18,835 bases of DNA from assembly GCA_028693695.1 (NCBI GenBank), contig JAQUUV010000006.1:1-18835 (forward strand). Direction: 5' to 3'. Both the position numbers and the translations under genes were made by a program. Source of the DNA: Syntrophomonas sp. Its GTDB lineage: Bacteria; Bacillota; Syntrophomonadia; Syntrophomonadales; Syntrophomonadaceae. Below the pieces are notes generated by a model that was given only the letters and a program-made list of their open reading frames with translations, had not been told where the DNA came from and searched no databases. Below, piece by piece: positions 1-6,221 of the stretch (the stretch's first letter is position 1; the number at the start of each line of letters is the position of its first letter).

Positions 1-945
1 CCGATGGGCCAGGTTCTTTCTATTCATATACCCGCCATTGGGATCAATAAACACCAGATTAAGCTGGTTACGAATACCTTTACTAGCTAAATATTTCAAC
101 TGCTCTTTTTTATGCTTCTTCAGCAGAATCATCACCCGTTTGCTTACATCTATGGTACGAGTCGAAGTCGCGTTCTTAGTTCTCCCATCATCGAACTCGC
201 CGCTTTCCAGCAAATTTACCGCCCGGTCAATCTTGATCGCCCCATTTTTCCACAATATTTTATCCCAGGTAATCGCTAATAGTTCTGACTGTCTCATGCC
301 CGTGTATGCGGCAGTATATATTAAAACATAATCTAGATGCTGCTTGCAATTAATAAGAAACCCTGCCAGTTGCTCCTTATCCAGATAAACAATTTTTTCC
401 TCAGAACGCCTTTTGTCTTTGGCGGGCTTAATTTTTTTGCAGGGGTTCCTATCGATTAACTCCAGATCAATAGCCTTTTCAAGTGCCTGGTTCAAAATCG
501 AGTGTAAATACTGGACCGCACGATTGGATAGTCCACCTTTCTTGTCCAGCCTGCCATGTTCAATTTTACCAGTATAAAATTCCTGGATATAAAGCGGGGA
601 TAATTCCGATAACGGTATATGCCCTATTACTGGCGAGATGTGTTTTTCCACTTCCCATTTATAACTCTCATAGGTATTGCGCTCCAAATCCGGCTTTTTT
701 ATACTGAGCCACTGGGTTAGATAATCTTTCAAAAGGTTTTCTGAGGGAGCAAAAACATTTGCTTGCTCCAACTCTTCCTCAATTTCACTGATATAATCTC
801 TCAGTAATTTTTCAACCTTTTTAGGATTAGTGCATTCAACTTCTTTAGTTCGGCGACGATATATACCATGTTTGTCCTTGCCCAAATAAACCGTAAGTTT
901 GTACAGGTTCTCATCGATCTGTATTGCTTTGCCGTTTAGACTCAT
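1..945 (-). CDS. int: Phage-type tyrosine recombinase (integrase), 3' end outside window
   Basis: Site-specific tyrosine recombinase, expected to integrate and excise the prophage whose early genes lie to the right. Reading leftward from ATG 945-943, the frame stays open for 315 codons to the window edge. It shows an N-terminal AP2-like/SAM-like arm region (residues about 1-170) and then the catalytic domain. The first catalytic Arg is in TGMRQSEL (Arg218) and the beta-hairpin Lys is in TKNATSTRTI (Lys257). The HxxR, second His and Tyr nucleophile lie beyond the window, so activity cannot be judged. A strong SD (GGAGGGG) sits 5 nt upstream of the ATG. The attachment site should lie left of the window. 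Identification is by motif and context; confidence is high for the family. Confidence 0.93.
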   Translation of the reverse strand, partial: MSLNGKAIQIDENLYKLTVYLGKDKHGIYRRRTKEVECTNPKKVEKLLRDYISEIEEELEQANVFAPSENLLKDYLTQWLSIKKPDLERNTYESYKWEVEKHISPVIGHIPLSELSPLYIQEFYTGKIEHGRLDKKGGLSNRAVQYLHSILNQALEKAIDLELIDRNPCKKIKPAKDKRRSEEKIVYLDKEQLAGFLINCKQHLDYVLIYTAAYTGMRQSELLAITWDKILWKNGAIKIDRAVNLLESGEFDDGRTKNATSTRTIDVSKRVMILLKKHKKEQLKYLASKGIRNQLNLVFIDPNGGYMNRKNLAHR

Positions 946-1019
946 TAGATCCCCTCCTGCTCTTTTTATGTCGCACAAACATGCTTCCTCTTTGCCATTC
1001 AGTATCTATCTTAATGGTG

Positions 1020-1766
1020 TTACCACCGTGGTTCTCCAATGCGCAAAACTACCCTGCCCAGAAGCTGACAGTCGGCAATCGGCTTTGTCACCGGCGGATA
1101 ATTCGGGTTACGGGAAATAAGCATTAATAATTCCTGTTCCTGTAAATATTGTATCTTTTTCACGCAGGCATCTTCTGCACCGCAAAGAACAACCGCAATT
1201 TGCCCATCCTCAACCGAGCCCTGCTTAACCAGAACCATATCTTTGTCATTAAATAAAGGTTCCATAGAATTCCCGTGAATGCGCAGGTAATAATACTGGC
1301 TCAAATCGGCGCCATGAGTTCGGATTATGGACATATCCACCGGGATCCAGTCCTCAATGCTGTTTTCGGCAAAGATAGGCTCCCCGGCGGCAACCTTACC
1401 TAGCACTGGTACCAGGCGAAAATTATCCCTCTTTAACTCATAGGCCATTTCTGGTACTACTGACTCATCCTGCCTATCAACCGAATTGGTTGCTGAAATA
1501 TTGGCTGCTACCGGCAATTTTTCCGCTTCGTCTCCCCGCACCATGTCAATTAATTTATGCAAAGACACATTCAACCCAACGCTGAGCTTCTCCAGAGTTG
1601 GAATTGAAGGGGAAAGCGGTTTGCCACTACGCGGGTCGGAACCATTCTCCAGATTATTTAAATATGAATGGCTGAGGCTGGTAAGTTCGGCCAGCTCGCG
1701 CAGACTCAAATCCTTTTCAACTCTGAGCTTTTTAATAAATTTGCCAAGATTATTGCTATCATTCAT
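1020..1766 (-). CDS. CI/LexA-like phage repressor (XRE HTH + S24 peptidase)
   Basis: Probable lysogeny master repressor of the prophage. Residues about 7-75 form an XRE/HTH_3 DNA-binding domain (LSLRELAELTSLSHSYLNNL). Residues about 118-245 form a LexA-like S24 autoprotease. The predicted self-cleavage bond is Ala127-Gly128 in KVAAGEP, the nucleophile is Ser167 in HGNSMEP, and the general base is Lys203 in ACVKKIQ. All parts needed for RecA-stimulated self-cleavage are present, so SOS induction is inferred from the family. The 248-aa length is normal. The ATG at 1766 is preceded by AAGGAG; an ATG 10 nt upstream is out of frame and stops at once. It is divergent from the Cro-like gene, as in classic immunity regions, and co-directional with the integrase 75 bp downstream. 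Confidence 0.93.
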   Translation of the reverse strand: MNDSNNLGKFIKKLRVEKDLSLRELAELTSLSHSYLNNLENGSDPRSGKPLSPSIPTLEKLSVGLNVSLHKLIDMVRGDEAEKLPVAANISATNSVDRQDESVVPEMAYELKRDNFRLVPVLGKVAAGEPIFAENSIEDWIPVDMSIIRTHGADLSQYYYLRIHGNSMEPLFNDKDMVLVKQGSVEDGQIAVVLCGAEDACVKKIQYLQEQELLMLISRNPNYPPVTKPIADCQLLGRVVLRIGEPRW

Positions 1767-1812
1767 TTTGCATTTGCTCCTTCATTTTCAAAACTTGTCA
1801 CCCATGTTATAC

Positions 1813-1841
1813 ATGATACAAAATAAAAAATTATTTGTCTA
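1813..1841 (-). promoter_or_regulatory. Promoter of the repressor gene
   Basis: On the minus strand, -35 TAGACA (1841-1836) and -10 TATCAT (1818-1813) are separated by exactly 17 nt. Transcription would start near 1806, about 40 nt upstream of the repressor ATG at 1766. Its -35 is only 6 bp from the -35 of the opposite promoter, so RNA polymerase probably cannot occupy both well. Inferred from sequence only. Confidence 0.7.
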
Positions 1842-1855
1842 GCAAGGTTGACGAA
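1834..1855. promoter_or_regulatory. Candidate repressor operator between divergent promoters
   Basis: Imperfect inverted repeat TTTGTC (1834-1839) - N10 - GACGAA (1850-1855), five of six pairs. It spans both -35 boxes of the divergent promoters, so a dimer bound here would block both. A further TTGTC half-site occurs at about 1795-1799 and a CATG-N5-CATG dyad at about 1803-1815, covering the repressor -10 area. Position and symmetry are seen; binding by the CI- or Cro-like protein is inferred. Confidence 0.45.
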
Positions 1856-1876
1856 TTTTAAATATAAAATTATAAT
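1848..1876 (+). promoter_or_regulatory. Early rightward phage promoter
   Basis: Near-consensus sigma-A promoter: -35 TTGACG (1848-1853), 17-nt spacer, perfect -10 TATAAT (1871-1876). It should drive the Cro-like gene and the replication genes. The expected start is near 1882-1884, so the ATG at 1886 would have almost no leader. This bears on which start codon the next gene uses. Confidence 0.82.
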
Positions 1877-1885
1877 CTGTACAAC

Positions 1886-2146
1886 ATGAAATACAATTTA
1901 ATTACAAAAAAGGAGGAATACAGGATAAATAATCTAATCAGCCAAGTGAGAAAAGAGCAGGGCCTTACCCAGGGGGAGCTAGCCAAGAACGTTGGTATAT
2001 CCAGACCTTATCTATCTGACATAGAAAATAGCAAGCGACAAGTCAGTGGTGAAGTGATGATTAGGATTGCTCGCTTCTTAAAAGTAAAAGTAGAAGAAAT
2101 TTTTTTTGCCGACAGCGTTCGACATGATGTACAAGGCCTGCAGTAA
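1886..2146 (+). CDS. Cro-like XRE-family HTH regulator
   Basis: Small DNA-binding regulator, first gene of the rightward early operon and divergent from the repressor, hence a Cro-like role. One XRE HTH domain fills the protein: GLTQGELAKNVGISRPYLSD is the helix-turn-helix and VEEIFF is the usual end of the family domain. The ATG at 1886 gives 86 aa but lies only about 3 nt past the predicted transcription start. A perfect SD (AGGAGG, 1911-1916) lies inside that frame, with an in-frame ATA at 1925-1927 exactly 8 nt downstream. Starting there gives a tidy 73-aa HTH protein. Either leaderless ATG translation or rare AUA initiation is possible; the start is unresolved, the family assignment is secure. 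Confidence 0.88.
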   Translation: MKYNLITKKEEYRINNLISQVRKEQGLTQGELAKNVGISRPYLSDIENSKRQVSGEVMIRIARFLKVKVEEIFFADSVRHDVQGLQ

Positions 2147-2215
2147 AATCAATCGGCGGTTCCCAGGTAGAGGTAGGGTCCAGCAGCACATTCTATCCGA
2201 CAGAATAACCAGGAG

Positions 2216-2494
2216 GTGGCATTTATTAAACCGCAACTAACCCCGTATGAGCTTGCCAATGTTTTAAATATTTCCTCCAGTGCGGCTTATACTTTGTGCC
2301 GGGATCCAACCTTCCCTGCCTACAAATTGCGCGAAGGTAAAAATAGCAACTGGCGGATCGATCCGGATGATTTGCAGGATTGGATTGAATCCAAAAAGGT
2401 GGTGGTCGACATACGTACGATTAAAAAACCCCGCATCCGCCACCCCCAACCGAAAGCTAAGGTCAGCAATGGATATTCACTTAAATGGGATTAA
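2216..2494 (+). CDS. Excisionase-like small HTH protein
   Basis: Small DNA-binding protein resembling MerR/excisionase-type HTH_17 domains. The helix-turn-helix is LTPYELANVLNISSSAAYTL, followed by the wing WRIDPDDLQDWIESKK, then a basic tail with several Lys/Arg (residues about 65-85). Role inferred as excisionase or early regulator from size and place in the prophage. The start is odd: GTG 2216 overlaps the SD AGGAGG (2211-2216) and could not pair with it, whereas an in-frame ATT at 2225-2227 sits at the ideal 8-nt distance. Starting at ATT would give 89 aa and lose only the first three residues. About 70 bp separates it from the Cro-like gene. Confidence 0.78.
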   Translation: MAFIKPQLTPYELANVLNISSSAAYTLCRDPTFPAYKLREGKNSNWRIDPDDLQDWIESKKVVVDIRTIKKPRIRHPQPKAKVSNGYSLKWD

Positions 2495-2611
2495 GTCAGG
2501 TCTCTGGCCCGATCGCAAGTAGTGTTGGGGATGCACGGCGGGCCGGAAATTTATTGTTTCAGGCGTTTAGTGATTGTTAAAAAGAGATATAAAAAGTGGA
2601 GGTATAAATTG

Positions 2612-2929
2612 ATGAAATGTGATTTGAACAGTGTCGAGCTGGAGGATATGCACTTGCTGTTCGGCAAAATTAATCAGGCCCGAATGGAAATCAAAGCAGG
2701 TATAACTGCCCAGGAGGATTATACCGAGAGTATCAATGAGATAAACTGCCTATCGTCAGAGGATAGCGAATATGGCGAGGAACTCTGCCGGAAAGCGCTG
2801 GAACAGCTGGCTATGATTAGAGCGGCAGAACTGGCGCAGATCAATATTCATAACTACCAAGCCGAGTTGGAAAGTAAATACGAGATTCCCGGCAGCCGAT
2901 CCGAGGGAGGAGCAGCGGCTTATGGCTAA
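2612..2929 (+). CDS. Hypothetical phage early protein (105 aa)
   Basis: Unrecognised small protein, strongly acidic and predicted helical (ELEDMHLLFGKINQARMEIK near the start; KALEQLAMIRAAELAQINI in the middle). No metal-binding or catalytic motif is visible. The frame is open from 2522, but the ATG at 2612 is chosen because GTGGAGG (2596-2602) sits 9 nt before it and the upstream part is basic and unlike the rest. TTG at 2609 is an alternative. The end overlaps the next small ORF by 8 nt, which points to translational coupling in the early operon. Confidence 0.68.
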   Translation: MKCDLNSVELEDMHLLFGKINQARMEIKAGITAQEDYTESINEINCLSSEDSEYGEELCRKALEQLAMIRAAELAQINIHNYQAELESKYEIPGSRSEGGAAAYG

Positions 2930-3041
2930 GGTTTATCAGATGAATGATTATTTTGCTTCAGTTGCGGTTATTTCGGAAAATGAGATGGTGTCTTCAGGGG
3001 AGAACTGCACGGAAATACCAGTGTCAGGTAACCATCAGTAG
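2922..3041 (+). CDS. Small overlapping ORF (39 aa), possibly split by an amber codon
   Basis: A 39-codon ORF starting at ATG 2922, with SD AGGAG (2908-2912) 9 nt upstream, and overlapping the previous gene by 8 nt. It begins MAKVYQMNDYF and stops at TAG 3039-3041. The same frame then runs open for 53 more codons to TAA 3201-3203, ending in a hydrophobic stretch (IYLTTSLFLLTVLA) that could be one membrane helix. So this may be a complete small protein, a 93-residue gene broken by one nonsense mutation, or a readthrough case. No family recognised. Confidence 0.5.
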   Translation: MAKVYQMNDYFASVAVISENEMVSSGENCTEIPVSGNHQ

Positions 3042-3062
3042 AGTGTTTACTCACCATTAAGG

Positions 3063-3203
3063 ATGCCAGGCAATTCGGAGCCATTCCTTGAGGACTCCGC
3101 TTCATTAGGCCAAGGCATTTACTATATTGACCGCATTCCTATTTATTTGACCACTTCCCTATTCCTGCTGACCGTTCTGGCCCAGCTCGACATGCTTAGC
3201 TAA
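3063..3203 (+). CDS. Downstream half of the amber-split frame; small hydrophobic ORF
   Basis: In the same frame as the 39-aa ORF before it. An internal ATG at 3063 would give 46 aa ending in a likely transmembrane segment (YLTTSLFLLTVLA) and a short tail. No proper SD precedes this ATG, so independent translation is doubtful; it more likely represents the C-terminal part of an interrupted gene. The DNA here also holds a short direct repeat (TTGACC-N5-CCTATT at 3127 and 3147). Confidence 0.3.
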   Translation: MPGNSEPFLEDSASLGQGIYYIDRIPIYLTTSLFLLTVLAQLDMLS

Positions 3204-3232
3204 ATTAACTGTGAAGGTGAGGGGAACTATTA

Positions 3233-3418
3233 ATGACCAGAGATGAAGTGTTGGCCGGCTTAACAGATTTGATTAGAGATAGAGAGTCACTAATTAATCC
3301 GACCGATCAAGATGAAAATAATGTTTTTCAACATGATATAGAGGTGCTTAAATCAGCCTTAGAGTTGATGGTAGGTCGCCATAGTATTTATCTGTATATC
3401 GATCTATCTGGATCTTAG
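3233..3418 (+). CDS. Hypothetical small phage protein (61 aa)
   Basis: Small acidic protein, mostly helical by composition (DEVLAGLTDLIRDRESLI, then HDIEVLKSALELM). No catalytic motif. The ATG at 3233 follows GGTGAGGGG (3216-3224) with an 8-nt spacer, a good translation signal, and the gene lies in line with the early operon. The layout resembles the unnamed small proteins seen between regulator and replication genes of clostridial phages. Function unknown. Confidence 0.65.
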   Translation: MTRDEVLAGLTDLIRDRESLINPTDQDENNVFQHDIEVLKSALELMVGRHSIYLYIDLSGS

Positions 3419-3451
3419 TGGAATCGTTTAATGGGAAGGGAGATTCGTTAA

Positions 3452-3694
3452 ATGTCTATTGAGCCCGACAAAAAAGTGCAAATATACTATCTCCAATATA
3501 CTCGGATCGAGCAGGAGATCCATGAGGATGAAAATGGTCTTTATACCACCTTTCAAGGGCAGCGGCTAGCCTGCAGTCCGGCCCTTAATACCCTCAATGA
3601 AACCATACCCGGTGTGTTCATCGGAGTTCAGCTCCAGATAAGACCAGACCAGGCATCCGCGCCGGGGAGTGTTAATGAAATAGAAAAAGCCTAG
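3452..3694 (+). CDS. Hypothetical phage protein (80 aa)
   Basis: Unrecognised protein with a mixed, probably beta-rich first half (KKVQIYYLQYTRIEQEI) and a Pro/Gly-containing end. The ATG at 3452 is preceded by AAGGGAG with about 10 nt spacing. It follows the 61-aa gene after 33 nt, in the same direction, so is probably co-transcribed. No membrane segment or metal site seen. Function unknown. Confidence 0.62.
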   Translation: MSIEPDKKVQIYYLQYTRIEQEIHEDENGLYTTFQGQRLACSPALNTLNETIPGVFIGVQLQIRPDQASAPGSVNEIEKA

Positions 3695-3753
3695 TAACCA
3701 CAGACGCCAAAGTCCAGCTCTGGATTTATTTCAAAATAATTTAGGAGGGGTTA

Positions 3754-4209
3754 ATGATGACAATGACAGTGCGAGAAATTGCAGAATTCCCCCAGGAAGA
3801 TAGCTCACCAAAACTAATCTGGTACGCGGTTACCTGTGCAAGAAGCAAAAATAATATTACCCAAGCCGAAGACGAGCAGCAAGCCAAACTAAATGTCTGT
3901 AAGTTTTGGGGGATTAGTCCCTCGGATTGTTGGCTGGGGATTAGTGCTTTAACTGCACGAAGAATTACTATCAACTATAAAGGTCATATCTTGACGAACA
4001 CTGCGGATGTTATTGGATACGAAAAATTAAATGACTCTCATAAAAAATTATTTGAGGAATTTTTAAACAATTACTGGGCAGTTTGGGAATTGCCTGAGAA
4101 TCATCTCCCGGCAAAAATTAAATATGTTAAAGGCAAGATTCCTTATTTAAGGGTGGATTTTGCAAAAGGGGGCTGGCTGCATATCCTATCCCCGCATGAG
4201 TGGTTTTAG
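3754..4209 (+). CDS. Hypothetical phage protein (151 aa)
   Basis: Unrecognised soluble protein. Seen in it: a Trp/aromatic-rich C-terminal half (NNYWAVWELPENHLPAKIKY and GGWLHILSPHEWF) and a basic segment ARRITINYKGH near the middle. It may bind nucleic acid, but nothing proves it. Two starts are possible: ATG 3754 (5 nt from SD AGGAGG, 3743-3748) and ATG 3757 (8 nt); the second fits spacing better and loses one residue. It lies between other small early genes and the replication module, 26 nt ahead of the Cys-rich gene. Confidence 0.66.
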   Translation: MMTMTVREIAEFPQEDSSPKLIWYAVTCARSKNNITQAEDEQQAKLNVCKFWGISPSDCWLGISALTARRITINYKGHILTNTADVIGYEKLNDSHKKLFEEFLNNYWAVWELPENHLPAKIKYVKGKIPYLRVDFAKGGWLHILSPHEWF

Positions 4210-4235
4210 ATAAAAAAGAGTGAGGGGGAAGGATA

Positions 4236-4436
4236 ATGCTTACGGATGAAATACAGGTTACGGATGAAGTGGAGCGTTGCTGTGGGACGTGTTTCTATTG
4301 GCAGTCTGAAGGTGGCAGTGATTTTAAAGAACGAATCAAATGCCGGTTCCGGCTGCCCTATTGCCGGCGCGATAATAAGACCCGTTATGCTGAATCCAGG
4401 CGGGGTTGCTTTGGGTGGAAGTCTATGGGAAAGTGA
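4236..4436 (+). CDS. Small cysteine-rich, probable zinc-binding phage protein
   Basis: A 66-aa protein with Cys at 15, 16, 19, 36, 43 and 58 arranged as CCGTCFYW ... KCRFRLPYC ... GCFGW. The CxxC pair plus later single Cys residues suggest one bound zinc ion. The protein is Arg/Lys rich, consistent with binding nucleic acid or a partner protein. An SD (GAGGGGGAAGG) precedes the ATG. Small proteins with this Cys/Trp pattern are common, unnamed, near phage replication genes. Metal binding and role are inferred. Confidence 0.68.
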   Translation: MLTDEIQVTDEVERCCGTCFYWQSEGGSDFKERIKCRFRLPYCRRDNKTRYAESRRGCFGWKSMGK

Positions 4437-4488
4437 TGGGTATTTGTGAAACGTTGGGGAAATTTTATTCCAGCAAGGGGGTGGGTGG

Positions 4489-5454
4489 ATGCCCAGGGGC
4501 GACCGGGAAATTTTTAAAGCTGACTGTGAAGATGGGTTCACCCGAATAGCTAACCTCATACTGGAGGCACTGACCATAACCCGGCTGAATGCCACCCAAA
4601 TGGGTATCTGCCTATTTCTGCTGCGTCGCACCTATGGTTGGAACCGCAGTGAGGATGCGATATCCCTTGGAGATTTCGCCTCGGCCTGCGGTACCAGCAA
4701 GGCTTACATATCTCGCCAGCTGGCGGATTTGCTGCACAAGAAGATTATCCGCCGGCTATCCTACGAGCCAGGTAAAACGCCGGTATATGCTTTTACGAGC
4801 CGGATTGCTGAATGGGATGCAGCCTGCATAAATCTGCAGGCCTTATTAGATAATGCCAACTCGGGGGTATATGACTGTGCAGTGGAAGGCTTGTCTAATC
4901 AGACCAGCCCTGAGGGTTATGGGTTGTCTGATCAGACAACGGTAGAAGGTTGGGGGTTGTCCGATCGGACAAGTTATGGGTTGTCTAATCGGATAAGGGT
5001 GGGGTTATCCGATCAGACAACCCATAACCAAGTGCAAACCCTGGGTGATCCGGCGATTGCGACGGGTCTAAAGACAGTAGTAAAGACAGTGAAAGAAAAA
5101 GAGTTATATACTTCCGACACATTGCCCTATCAGCTGGCGGAACTCTTGCTGCTGAAAATATTGGAGCACCTGCCTGGTTTTAAAAAGCCCGACTTGCAAA
5201 AGTGGTCTAAGAGCATGGATGCTATCCTGCGCTTGGACAAAAGACCTCCGGAGGAAGTGAAACAGGTAATCCTATTTGCCCAGGGCGATTCGTTCTGGCA
5301 AGCCAATATATTGAGCGTTGATAAACTGCGCAAACATTATGACAGACTTAACTCGAAGCGCCTGCAGGCGCGCGCTTCACCGCCAGCTCAGGGAGTGGCG
5401 GGCCAGGACGTGAAAGGTGAAGAAGACGATGAGTATAAAGGATTTTTCCAGTGA
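4489..5454 (+). CDS. Phage replisome organizer / replication protein O-like
   Basis: Origin-binding replication initiator. Residues about 10-110 match the phage replication O N-terminal winged-helix type (FTRIANLILEALTITRLNAT, then RRTYGWNR and CGTSKAYISRQLADLLHKKI as DNA-binding helices). Residues 134-177 are five GLS(N/D)(Q/R) repeats, encoded by palindromic iterons in the DNA. Residues about 212-290 are the conserved C-terminal region (DAILRLDKRPPEEVKQV, FWQANILSVDKL) that in related proteins contacts the helicase loader. The ATG at 4489 follows AAGGGGGTG. The 3' end overlaps the DnaC-like gene by 26 nt, so the two are coupled. As in lambda O, the origin appears to lie inside the gene. Confidence 0.88.
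   Translation: MPRGDREIFKADCEDGFTRIANLILEALTITRLNATQMGICLFLLRRTYGWNRSEDAISLGDFASACGTSKAYISRQLADLLHKKIIRRLSYEPGKTPVYAFTSRIAEWDAACINLQALLDNANSGVYDCAVEGLSNQTSPEGYGLSDQTTVEGWGLSDRTSYGLSNRIRVGLSDQTTHNQVQTLGDPAIATGLKTVVKTVKEKELYTSDTLPYQLAELLLLKILEHLPGFKKPDLQKWSKSMDAILRLDKRPPEEVKQVILFAQGDSFWQANILSVDKLRKHYDRLNSKRLQARASPPAQGVAGQDVKGEEDDEYKGFFQ
4891..5020. repeat. Five palindromic iterons: probable phage replication origin
   Basis: Five 16-bp sites match TTGTC(T/C)(A/G)ATC(A/G)GACAA at 4891, 4924, 4957, 4981 and 5005. Copies 2 (TTGTCTGATCAGACAA) and 3 (TTGTCCGATCGGACAA) are perfect palindromes; 1, 4 and 5 carry one or two deviations. Start-to-start spacing is 33, 33, 24 and 24 bp, always a multiple of three so the reading frame survives. 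They lie inside the initiator gene, just as lambda ori lies in O. An A-rich stretch (about 5075-5110) follows and could be the unwinding region. Sites are seen; origin function is inferred. Confidence 0.78.
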
Positions 5455-6115
5455 AGAGCTACGCTTTCAGGCGGTGTGGTCATCCTGCCGGATTCCGCCC
5501 CGCCTGGTCGGTGCATCGTTTGAGACTTATAAGCCCACCTGTTCGGAACAGGAGCGAGCGCTGGAAAAGTGCCGGGTCTTTGCTGCTAATGGATTGGCCA
5601 ACATTAGCCAGGGTAAGGGACTTTTTTTTCAGGGATCGGTCGGAACAGGTAAATCGCTTCTGAGTGTATCGACCCTCCGTACAATAGTGGCAAGCAATAT
5701 AGACCGGTTTGGACGACCTGCCAGTGAAAATGGTTTTGTGGGCGAACCGGTTTATGATGGTTTTTACTGCTCGATGGTTTCAGTGGTGGATCTCCTGGGT
5801 ACGCTGCGGGAGTCATTCGGTGTGGAGCAGCTCCGGGCTCCGGCCTACCGCCTCTTGCACAGGGTGCGGAGTGATGCCGTGGTCATCATGGATGATATCG
5901 GTGCGGAAAAACCGAGTGAATGGGTGGAGGAACAGCTCTACGCACTGATTGATCTGCGCTACCGTATGCAGCGTAGCACGATATTTACTACTAACTGCAG
6001 CATGAAAAAGCTTGAGGGACAGATCGGAAGCCGGTCGGTGTCCCGGATTATGGAAATGTGTGAAGGGGTCAAGGTGAGCGGGGAGGACTGGAGAAAGCGG
6101 GGGGCTAGAGGATAA
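5429..6115 (+). CDS. dnaC: DnaC-like helicase loader, AAA+ ATPase
   Basis: ATPase that loads the replicative helicase at the phage origin, working with the O-like protein encoded just upstream. From ATG 5429 (228 aa): Walker A GSVGTGKS (69-76), Walker B VVIMDD (151-156), sensor 1 TTN (187-189), and a likely arginine finger Arg206 in SVSRIMEM. This order matches DnaC/IstB-type proteins. The frame opens at GTG 5417, but ATG 5429 has AAAGGTGA 8 nt before it and begins with a normal N-terminus. It overlaps the initiator stop codon. It is the last recognisable phage gene here; no helicase or structural genes follow. Confidence 0.9.
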   Translation: MSIKDFSSEELRFQAVWSSCRIPPRLVGASFETYKPTCSEQERALEKCRVFAANGLANISQGKGLFFQGSVGTGKSLLSVSTLRTIVASNIDRFGRPASENGFVGEPVYDGFYCSMVSVVDLLGTLRESFGVEQLRAPAYRLLHRVRSDAVVIMDDIGAEKPSEWVEEQLYALIDLRYRMQRSTIFTTNCSMKKLEGQIGSRSVSRIMEMCEGVKVSGEDWRKRGARG

Positions 6116-6221
6116 ATAGTGTCAAAAGCCTGCCCCCCGATTATATCATGCTTTACTGGCGATAAATATTCTGTCTAACCAATCTAGGGATTAAAAGTAT
6201 AACCTAAATAGTAGTAATTGT

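Noticed and set aside
1486..1842. 118-aa rightward frame opposite the repressor gene
   Set aside because: It is antisense to a well-supported repressor and has no SD or family resemblance.
4891..5020. CRISPR-like array
   Set aside because: The repeats are 16-bp palindromes inside an intact coding frame, with spacers of 8-17 bp that keep frame; they are iterons, not CRISPR repeats.
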